A stretch of DNA of 9,184 nucleotides. Source: Lachnospiraceae bacterium. GTDB lineage: Bacteria > Bacillota > Clostridia > Lachnospirales > Lachnospiraceae. The stretch is taken from contig JAILNW010000100.1 in the NCBI GenBank assembly GCA_024691145.1, positions 1-9,184 on the forward strand. Reading direction: 5' to 3'. Under the pieces are notes generated by a model. The model saw only the letters and a program-made list of their open reading frames with translations, was not told where the DNA came from and did not search any database. Positions 1 to 5,036 of this stretch are shown piece by piece (within the stretch, counting starts at the first letter, position 1; every line of letters begins with the position of its first letter). A program made the translations under genes and the position numbers.

Positions 1-35
1 AAACAAAAAGAAAGCTATAGTCAAAACTATAGCTT
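1..35 (-). terminator. Rho-independent terminator of the luxS operon
   Basis: On the minus strand a perfect 9-bp stem (AAGCTATAG, positions 12-20, pairing with CTATAGCTT, 27-35) with a 6-nt loop is followed directly by a T-rich run (positions 11 to 1, TTCTTTTTGTTT on the minus strand). It lies about 43 nt past the stop codon of the small cysteine-rich gene, so it closes the luxS transcription unit. Confidence 0.88.
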
Positions 36-77
36 GTTAATCCATTATAACAAAAATATAAAAAAGTGTTATACTAA

Positions 78-260
78 CTACTTACTCATAAATTTAGTGC
101 ATTCCTTAACTTTTTCAGTAATAGGCCTTCCATATCCATTCCTAATCTCGGAAGGATGACAACAAAAACAGTTTGTCTTAAATTCTACCTGATCACCCTT
201 AATAACTGCACTATGTTTACATTGTTTACAAAGCTTTGGTATTGAATCAAAAAGTCCCAT
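78..260 (-). CDS. Small cysteine-rich protein, putative zinc-ribbon-like, downstream of luxS
   Basis: This is a 60-residue basic protein of unknown function; I do not recognise its family. It has six cysteines at residues 11, 14, 31, 33, 34 and 54, with His16 and His35 close by. The CxxC pair (LCKQCKH) and later CFCCH cluster resemble the metal-binding knuckles of small zinc ribbons, so metal binding is inferred. There is no signal peptide or membrane segment, which suggests a cytoplasmic protein. An upstream in-frame GTG at 269 would give 63 residues, but that GTG lies inside the Shine-Dalgarno sequence; the ATG at 260 has AAGGTGA at a 5-nt spacing and is preferred. The stop is TAG. The gene begins about 40 nt after the luxS stop with no terminator or evident promoter between them, and a strong terminator follows, so it is probably co-transcribed with luxS. 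Confidence 0.7.
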   Translation of the reverse strand: MGLFDSIPKLCKQCKHSAVIKGDQVEFKTNCFCCHPSEIRNGYGRPITEKVKECTKFMSK

Positions 261-265
261 TATAC

Positions 266-272
266 TCACCTT
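266..272 (-). promoter_or_regulatory. Ribosome binding site deciding the start of the cysteine-rich gene
   Basis: AAGGTGA on the minus strand matches the 3' part of the AGGAGGTGA consensus and sits 5 nt from the ATG at 260. The alternative GTG start (269-267) is within this element and has no Shine-Dalgarno sequence of its own. Confidence 0.65.
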
Positions 273-300
273 CCTAGTATTATTTAATATCTATCCCCCA

Positions 301-777
301 TTACTCTGGATAATTAAGATTATCCGCTGTAATACTTTTTAATACTTCCAAATATTTATCGGCTAAATACTTTGCCATATTCAGATTAATATCTAAATAA
401 TTTCCGCAACATTCTGCTGCCGCTCCTGGTACTTCCCCTTCAAAACTGCTTATAAATTCAAACATCTCTACTAACAAACCAACAATATCATCTGACTTAT
501 AATCACCTGCCAATATGAGATAAAAACCTGTTCTGCAACCCATAGGTCCAAAATAAACTGTCTTTTCTGCATATTTCTCATGATTTCTAAGGAATGTCGC
601 TCCCAGATGTTCAATTGTATGAATCTCTGCTGTATTCATAACAGGCTCAAAATTCGGTCTTGTCATTCTTATATCAAATGTTGTCAGTATTTCTTCCCCG
701 ACCTTGTCCTTACGAGATACATAAACCCCCTTCAATAATCTCATATGATCTACTGTAAAACTAGCTATCTGTTTCAA
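301..777 (-). CDS. luxS: S-ribosylhomocysteine lyase LuxS (AI-2 synthesis)
   Basis: LuxS cleaves S-ribosylhomocysteine to homocysteine and 4,5-dihydroxy-2,3-pentanedione, the AI-2 precursor, in the cytosolic activated methyl cycle. The 158-residue length is normal for the family. The hallmark HTIEHL motif gives metal ligands His53 and His57 and catalytic Glu56. The GPMGCRTGF block carries catalytic Cys81, and Cys124 in the ECCGN segment is the likely third metal ligand (Cys123 is adjacent). The N-terminal IASFTVDH segment is typical of LuxS and lies upstream of the first ATG (Met12), so the true start is the TTG at 777, which has AGGAGGG 8 nt upstream. The gene is first in its operon, with a near-consensus promoter and a leader of about 33 nt. 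The leader is too short for a SAM riboswitch. A small cysteine-rich gene follows. The identification is secure. Confidence 0.97.
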   Translation of the reverse strand: MKQIASFTVDHMRLLKGVYVSRKDKVGEEILTTFDIRMTRPNFEPVMNTAEIHTIEHLGATFLRNHEKYAEKTVYFGPMGCRTGFYLILAGDYKSDDIVGLLVEMFEFISSFEGEVPGAAAECCGNYLDINLNMAKYLADKYLEVLKSITADNLNYPE

Positions 778-785
778 AATTTATA

Positions 786-792
786 CCCTCCT
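786..792 (-). promoter_or_regulatory. luxS: Ribosome binding site supporting the TTG start of luxS
   Basis: AGGAGGG on the minus strand ends 8 nt before the TTG at 777. No comparable site precedes the first ATG (codon 12), and that start would remove the conserved LuxS N-terminus. Confidence 0.8.
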
Positions 793-816
793 GCATTGTT
801 ATATCGTCTTAATTAT

Positions 817-845
817 ATTATACTCCTTTTTGAGCATTATTACAA
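817..845 (-). promoter_or_regulatory. Sigma-A-type promoter of the luxS operon
   Basis: On the minus strand TTGTAA (840-845) is separated by exactly 17 nt from a perfect TATAAT (817-822). Transcription should start near position 810, giving a leader of about 33 nt before the luxS TTG. The perfect -10 and ideal spacing make this the best promoter in the window. Confidence 0.8.
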
Positions 846-861
846 GAAAAATTATAATATT

Positions 862-878
862 TATACAAATTTTGTATA
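862..878. promoter_or_regulatory. 17-nt palindrome in the divergent luxS intergenic region, possible operator
   Basis: TATACAAA and TTTGTATA flank a single central T (870), giving a perfect 8+1+8 inverted repeat. It lies about 16 nt upstream of the luxS -35 box and 3 nt upstream of the candidate -35 box of the divergent gene, where a dimeric regulator acting on both promoters could bind. The region is very AT-rich, so chance is possible, and no regulator is identified. Confidence 0.4.
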
Positions 879-881
879 TTA

Positions 882-909
882 TTTCCAAAAACACAATACC
901 TATTATAAT
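882..909 (+). promoter_or_regulatory. Candidate promoter of the 131-aa gene
   Basis: TTTCCA (882-887) is followed after 16 nt by a perfect TATAAT (904-909). The predicted start near 916 would give a leader of about 60 nt. The -35 box is only a 4/6 match, and -10-like hexamers arise easily in such AT-rich sequence, so this is tentative. Confidence 0.45.
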
Positions 910-974
910 AATATTACCATTTACGCATATCTTTCTTCTATAAGAATATACTTTAATAAAAAAGGTATATCACT

Positions 975-1370
975 ATGTTCATAAAAAATCAAAATATCGA
1001 TTTACTTAAAAGAGCCTTTCCTCATTTGGATGATACAAGCAAGCAATCCGTTGATGTGCTCTTAAAAGTATCTGAATTAAATACTGCGCTTCAAAACTTC
1101 TCTCACAATGAACTATCGGCATGTAATATAAAAAAATCAAGTATTAACAGTGAAGAATTATTAAAAAGCATAAGACCTGTATGTTCCAGTAAAGAAAAAG
1201 AATTAATAGATCTGGTTCTTGGTTTTAGCAAATCAAAAGAAATTATAAATGCTTATCATTCAATATCCAACGATAAATCAGGACTTTCCGCACTTGAAAA
1301 TATAAAAAATAATCTTTCAAAGGAACAGATTCAGATGATACAAAAACTGGACCATATAATACAGGGATAA
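975..1370 (+). CDS. Uncharacterised 131-residue helical protein with three internal repeats
   Basis: I do not recognise a named family. The protein is hydrophilic and probably all-helical, with no signal peptide or membrane helix, so it is likely cytoplasmic. Three segments look alike: about residues 10-39 (starting LLKRAFPHLDDTSKQ), 62-91 (LLKSIRPVCSSKEKE) and 107-129 (LENIKNNLSKEQIQ). Each has a leucine-rich start, a short helix, a Ser/Asp-Lys turn, then a second amphipathic helix. The closing SKEQ segment recalls small clostridial hypothetical proteins with PPEQQ-like tails, but that is only an impression. The ATG at 975 follows AAAGG at a spacing of about 9 nt, a modest ribosome binding site. 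The gene is transcribed divergently from luxS and converges on the GGDEF operon with 25 nt between stop codons. Its composition and codon use resemble its neighbours, and a good terminator follows, so I think it is a real gene. Confidence 0.72.
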   Translation: MFIKNQNIDLLKRAFPHLDDTSKQSVDVLLKVSELNTALQNFSHNELSACNIKKSSINSEELLKSIRPVCSSKEKELIDLVLGFSKSKEIINAYHSISNDKSGLSALENIKNNLSKEQIQMIQKLDHIIQG

Positions 1371-1409
1371 AAAAAGAGGGTCAATTCCCGCAAGGTTATT
1401 GACCCTTTT
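1369..1409. terminator. Bidirectional terminator between the convergent 131-aa gene and GGDEF operon
   Basis: A perfect 8-bp stem (GGGTCAAT, 1378-1385, with ATTGACCC, 1398-1405) is extended by A-T pairs (1377/1406, 1375/1408, 1374/1409) around one G-T position, with a 12-nt loop. On the minus strand it is followed by TC and seven Ts (1375-1369), a strong terminator. On the plus strand it is followed by TTTTCCTGTT, a weaker one. The minus-strand T-run overlaps the plus gene's stop codon, and the last codons of the GGDEF gene form the other arm. Confidence 0.85.
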
Positions 1410-3102
1410 CCTGTTCTTGTTTTAATGCTTTTTCCTGTTCTTGTTTTCTCTTTAACTTTCCCTCTCGCTTTGCTTTATACATAAGTTCATCTGCTCTCTT
1501 AGCAGTATCATAAATATTCTTATCTATATTATGTTCATAAATAGCATAACCATAAGATATGGACATAGGCTTATTAGTTGCTTCCTGACATTCAACAACA
1601 GCTCTTTGCATTCTTAAAATACTGTCTTCAAATCTTGAATCATTAAAATTTGAAATAATAAGTGCAAACTCGTCTCCTCCTGTTCTGTAACATTCTCCAA
1701 AACTTCCAAAGGAATCTGTAATTATTCTTACACAGTCTTTAAGGTATCTGTCACCTTCATCATGACCATATGTATCATTCATTACTTTTAAATCATTAAC
1801 ATCAAAGGCAACAATTGCAACCTTTTTATCTTCAAGATCTTTATTCGCCATATCCTCCATAACCTCAGCATAGGCTGTTCGGCTGTTTGCCTTTGTAAGC
1901 ATATCCTGATGGGCGATTTCTTTAAACATCTGTGCTTTCTGTCCATTATAAACTATCTCATACAGTGCTCTTATATGCTCAATAGCTATAGCAGTAATAT
2001 AAATCATCAGGCCCCATCTTGAATACATGGAATCATCAGAATACCACTTTGCAAAATAATTTAAAATATCAATAATAACAGTTGTAGCCAGTATTATCTT
2101 GGCAAAGTGCATTCCCTCCTCCTTAAATCGTATTCCCATAAGTACACGACCAAGGAAACAGATTACAGGAATTAAAAATGCCAGTATCATTGAAATAAAT
2201 GTCATTCCAAGTGTTTCATTAAAGTCTTTTATACCTGCAAAGTGCAGTGCATTTGCAGCTACAACATTAATAAGCATTATAATAATTGCAATATCATAAG
2301 CTTTCTTCACTTTACGTGATATTTCAATTGCCCTATTAAAGAAAGTTATCGGTATGGCAATTAAAAGCAATAATTCAAATACAAAAATCCTGTATAATGG
2401 ATTACCATTCATAAGATATACTATCAGCGGACATCCACTAACAGCCCATAATCCCATAATAATTGAAAACGAACCAATATATAATATCTCATTATCCTGC
2501 TGTTTAAGTTTTACAGCTATCCATATTAATATCAAAAATAATCCTAGTCCCACAAGCCATATACCACAGACAACTCTAAGCATACTGCTTTTGCCGAAAT
2601 ATTCCAATATATCCTCACTCTGTCCAAGATAAGCTTCATTAAAGGATATATCATCTGACGTTCCATTGTTATCAAATTCAATATATACATACTTTCCAAG
2701 ATATTGTTTTTCTATATCAAAAATATTATATCTCCCTATACTGCTCTTAAATTTAAAAGAATAATCCGCATACTTAATTATCTTCTTATCTTCAATGCTT
2801 ATCTTTACTGCAGCTTCGGTGTTTCTTATAGCAATTGCCATACCTGGCTTATACTCATCCGCCAGCTTATATCTGAAATATGCCTTTCCATCCATTGCCT
2901 TAACATTATATGAAGCCTTCTCATATCCCTCTACAGGAACATACTCTCCATCCTTGTTCATTATCTCCATATCAGCAACTATAGGAACAATCTCTTTTCC
3001 AAACTTATGAACCTTTCCTGTAGTGGTAAAGGATGCATATGCTACTGTAAAAATTGTTACAAATAATGTTATTATCAACGAGTAATTAATCTTTTTCAAC
3101 AT
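1396..3102 (-). CDS. Membrane diguanylate cyclase, extracellular sensor + 7TM + GGDEF (second gene of pair)
   Basis: This protein probably makes cyclic di-GMP from two GTP in response to an extracellular signal. Its 568 residues show a signal peptide (about 5-23, AYA cleavage-like site), an extracellular beta-rich domain (about 26-172), seven predicted membrane helices (about 175-198, 206-231, 236-256, 268-290, 298-324, 333-354, 361-384), and a C-terminal GGDEF domain (about 395-550). This matches the 7TMR-DISM type of receptor. The catalytic set is intact: Asp434 and Asp477 for metal, Glu478, and guanine-contact positions Asn442 and Asp451; the signature is GGDEF at 475-479. The RxxD inhibitory site expected just upstream is absent (the position reads GSFG). 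The tail (551-568) is a charged KQEQEK repeat. The ATG at 3102 has GGAGG 6 nt upstream. It starts 47 nt after its paralogue, probably in one operon, and ends in the shared terminator. The ligand is unknown. Confidence 0.9.
   Translation of the reverse strand: MLKKINYSLIITLFVTIFTVAYASFTTTGKVHKFGKEIVPIVADMEIMNKDGEYVPVEGYEKASYNVKAMDGKAYFRYKLADEYKPGMAIAIRNTEAAVKISIEDKKIIKYADYSFKFKSSIGRYNIFDIEKQYLGKYVYIEFDNNGTSDDISFNEAYLGQSEDILEYFGKSSMLRVVCGIWLVGLGLFLILIWIAVKLKQQDNEILYIGSFSIIMGLWAVSGCPLIVYLMNGNPLYRIFVFELLLLIAIPITFFNRAIEISRKVKKAYDIAIIIMLINVVAANALHFAGIKDFNETLGMTFISMILAFLIPVICFLGRVLMGIRFKEEGMHFAKIILATTVIIDILNYFAKWYSDDSMYSRWGLMIYITAIAIEHIRALYEIVYNGQKAQMFKEIAHQDMLTKANSRTAYAEVMEDMANKDLEDKKVAIVAFDVNDLKVMNDTYGHDEGDRYLKDCVRIITDSFGSFGECYRTGGDEFALIISNFNDSRFEDSILRMQRAVVECQEATNKPMSISYGYAIYEHNIDKNIYDTAKRADELMYKAKREGKLKRKQEQEKALKQEQEKGQ
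1406..1447. repeat. 24-nt-period direct repeat encoding the charged tail of the GGDEF protein
   Basis: Two identical 18-nt copies (1406-1423 and 1430-1447) are spaced by 24 nt, exactly eight codons. On the minus strand they encode two KQEQEK units at the very C-terminus of the GGDEF protein. Slippage-type duplication near the gene end is the simplest explanation. Confidence 0.85.
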
Positions 3103-3149
3103 CCTTCACCTCCATCCTTAAAAATTCATAAATACTCTATACTTATTTT

Positions 3150-4856
3150 CTACAATGCCACCTGATAATCAGCTTTCTTCTTCATCTCTGTTTTCTTAGC
3201 ATACATATCTGTATCTGCCCTCTTAAGTGTATCATAAATATCTTTATCCTGACTTGCCTTAAAATATGCATATCCATATGCAAATGAAACAGGATACATA
3301 AACTTTTCATGCTTTGTTCTAAGAATCTTCTCAAAATCTGTTATAATCTTCATAACCTGACCATTTTCAAAGTTTCTGATGATTACAATAAACTCATCTC
3401 CACCTATTCTGTAAAGATTAATTCCCTTGCCAATAGCCTCTCTTATGGCATATATACATTCTTTAAGATATATATCTCCCTCTGCATGGCCATATGTATC
3501 ATTAATCTTCTTAAGATTGTTAACATCAATTGAAATTATGGCAACCTTCGAGTCCATACTCTGATTACGTATAACATCGTGCATCTCTTCTTCAAATGCT
3601 GCTCTGTTCAAAGTTCCAGTAAGAACATCTTCATGTGCAAACTTGTCCCAAAGATCAACCTTCTCACCCATTATAGATACGCTATATACATTATTAACAA
3701 CAGAAACAGCAAGAACAACAACGAAAAATACAATTCCTATTCTTGTACAGAATGCATAATCCTGTCTGCTGCCGTCGTAAAATCTTATAACGTCTAAAAC
3801 AACCGCTACTCCTAATATAAGATATGCTAGCTTATCTGCATATTTTCTTCCTAAAACATTCTTCTTAGATAACAATCCTACTATACTGACTGTAATTATT
3901 CCCATTATGTACACTATCATGCTTACATGAACAATCCATAATGTTTCTGGAAATTCCGCCTTATGTGTAAATTGAAGAAAATGAAGTGCTGCAAAAACAA
4001 TGCATGCAAAACTAAGCAGCATATTAACAACTACCTTAACATAACTCTCTTCCGATTCTTCTCTAAAATATAATAATAATGGAATTGAAACAGTCATTAG
4101 TGCCTCATATGTTAATATTGATAATACACCAAGATTGTTTACAAATAACTGTGCAACATCTGTTTCTATAAGTGAATAACCTCCCAATATAAATGCAAAT
4201 ATTGAAAGGAATAATAAACTTCTCTTTTCATTATAGCTCTTAAGAATCTTATAAACAGCAAATAACATAAATGATAATCCAATAATTACAAAACTTATAA
4301 TTACTGAAACAAAATTAACCTGTAAAAGATATGTTAACACACCTGTTCCATTACCAATATAGATTTCTTCATACTCTCCTAATCGACGTTCCTCATACAC
4401 GTTCTCATACGTAATTCTTATCTCTTTACCATACATATCTTCATCAATATTGATAAAATGCCAGCCACATCCTGGAGACTTTGAGAAACTTATATTATTC
4501 TCAAGCTCATATATGCATCTGTCATCAACATATACATGTAACAGCTGATGTCTTGTATGCAGCATAATAACAGGCTTGTAGTTATATGACTTATCAAGCA
4601 CTGTCTTTAAAGTTAATATATTGCTCTTAGTATCTACCTTTCCTGGAAAAACTTCAATCTCACCAACATTGCCATCACCATCAACATATTCCCAGCCATT
4701 GGTAAAGGCATAGCAGACATTTTTATAATTTTTATGTTTCGTACGGGTACACAAAAAAGACATAGCTACAAGCATTATCACTATAGCTACAGAAAAAAGA
4801 ACAAATATTCTAAATATAAAATTTTTTTTATATTTTACATCATTATTCTTCCTCAT
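3150..4856 (-). CDS. Membrane diguanylate cyclase, extracellular jelly-roll-like sensor + 7TM + GGDEF (first gene of pair)
   Basis: This is a predicted extracellular-signal-responsive cyclic di-GMP synthase, paralogous to the next gene. Numbering from the preferred ATG it has 568 residues: an N-terminal membrane anchor (about 13-35), an extracellular domain (about 52-170), seven membrane helices (about 173-202, 211-232, 242-265, 273-295, 305-329, 339-359, 368-392) and a GGDEF domain (about 405-560). The outer domain contains LHTRHQLLHVYVDD and SPGCGWHF, resembling jelly-roll carbohydrate-binding folds of 7TMR-DISM proteins; sugar binding is only inferred. Catalytic residues are present: Asp444, Asp487, Glu488, Asn452 and Asp461, with GGDEF at 485-489. 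No RxxD inhibitory site is seen (the position reads GKGI). An in-frame GTG at 4880 would add eight residues but has no ribosome binding site; the ATG at 4856 has GGAG at a 6-nt spacing. It is the first gene after its own promoter, with a leader of about 110 nt. Confidence 0.9.
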   Translation of the reverse strand: MRKNNDVKYKKNFIFRIFVLFSVAIVIMLVAMSFLCTRTKHKNYKNVCYAFTNGWEYVDGDGNVGEIEVFPGKVDTKSNILTLKTVLDKSYNYKPVIMLHTRHQLLHVYVDDRCIYELENNISFSKSPGCGWHFINIDEDMYGKEIRITYENVYEERRLGEYEEIYIGNGTGVLTYLLQVNFVSVIISFVIIGLSFMLFAVYKILKSYNEKRSLLFLSIFAFILGGYSLIETDVAQLFVNNLGVLSILTYEALMTVSIPLLLYFREESEESYVKVVVNMLLSFACIVFAALHFLQFTHKAEFPETLWIVHVSMIVYIMGIITVSIVGLLSKKNVLGRKYADKLAYLILGVAVVLDVIRFYDGSRQDYAFCTRIGIVFFVVVLAVSVVNNVYSVSIMGEKVDLWDKFAHEDVLTGTLNRAAFEEEMHDVIRNQSMDSKVAIISIDVNNLKKINDTYGHAEGDIYLKECIYAIREAIGKGINLYRIGGDEFIVIIRNFENGQVMKIITDFEKILRTKHEKFMYPVSFAYGYAYFKASQDKDIYDTLKRADTDMYAKKTEMKKKADYQVAL

Positions 4857-4862
4857 AGTCCA

Positions 4863-4866
4863 CTCC
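4863..4866 (-). promoter_or_regulatory. Ribosome binding site deciding the start of the first GGDEF gene
   Basis: GGAG (4866-4863 on the minus strand) lies 6 nt before the ATG at 4856. Upstream of the alternative GTG at 4880 the sequence is a hairpin arm (TCTATAC) with no Shine-Dalgarno match. Confidence 0.7.
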
Positions 4867-4880
4867 ACTACTACCTTCAC

Positions 4881-4904
4881 GTATAGATATCATCTACTCT
4901 ATAC
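4881..4904 (-). other. Hairpin in the GGDEF operon leader
   Basis: GTATAGA (4904-4898) and TCTATAC (4887-4881) form a 7-bp stem with a 10-nt loop on the minus strand, ending about 14 nt upstream of the Shine-Dalgarno sequence of the first GGDEF gene. No T-run follows, so it is not a terminator. It could affect translation or mRNA stability. The stem is AT-rich and may be weak. Confidence 0.35.
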
Positions 4905-4973
4905 CAGGTCTTTTCCTCATGTTCAACAAGTATCCATAAAACTACACGATGCCCTCAAAACTACTATAATTAT

Positions 4974-5002
4974 ATTATAAAAGGAAATACAATATTTAGC
5001 AA
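4974..5002 (-). promoter_or_regulatory. Sigma-A-type promoter of the GGDEF operon
   Basis: TTGCTA (4997-5002) is followed by exactly 17 nt and a perfect TATAAT (4974-4979) on the minus strand. The start would be near 4967, leaving a leader of about 110 nt before the ATG at 4856. It begins about 35 nt past the addA stop, so the GGDEF pair can be expressed separately from addAB. Confidence 0.7.
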
Positions 5003-5029
5003 TACCTTTTGTTAAAAAATGTATTTCCT
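4982..5029 (-). terminator. Long-loop inverted repeat after addA, weak terminator candidate
   Basis: A perfect 9-bp inverted repeat (AGGAAATAC, 4982-4990; GTATTTCCT, 5021-5029) encloses a 30-nt loop and is followed on the minus strand by TTTATAATATAATT. The loop is long and the T-run broken, so it is a poor intrinsic terminator. No better terminator is visible after addA. It overlaps the GGDEF-operon promoter and might instead be a protein-binding site. Confidence 0.35.
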
Positions 5030-5036
5030 AACAGCA

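Noticed and set aside
44..74. Second AT-rich inverted repeat (TATAAC/GTTATA) near the luxS operon end
   Set aside because: The stem is only 6 bp of A/T-rich sequence with a long loop; the terminator at 1-35 explains the end of the operon better.
778..816. Possible SAM or SAH riboswitch upstream of luxS
   Set aside because: The predicted leader is only about 33 nt and unstructured, too short for these riboswitches.
745..984. Plus-strand 79-aa open frame across the luxS start and intergenic region
   Set aside because: It is Tyr/Asn/Ile-rich low-complexity translation of AT-rich promoter DNA, overlaps the luxS 5' end and promoter, and has no convincing ribosome binding site.
2099..3010. Four plus-strand open frames antisense to the second GGDEF gene
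   Set aside because: They lie wholly inside a strongly supported coding gene on the other strand, and their Ile/Ser/Pro-rich translations look like antisense shadows.
3103..3149. Separate promoter or terminator between the two GGDEF genes
   Set aside because: The 47-nt gap contains only a strong Shine-Dalgarno sequence; no -35/-10 pair or hairpin with a T-run is visible.
3309..3797. Two plus-strand open frames antisense to the first GGDEF gene
   Set aside because: They are shadows of the GGDEF and membrane segments, with no ribosome binding site or recognisable protein character.
4857..4967. Possible cyclic di-GMP riboswitch in the leader of the GGDEF operon
   Set aside because: The leader is long enough, but I do not see the conserved GEMM-type core or tetraloop-receptor pattern, nor an expression-platform terminator.
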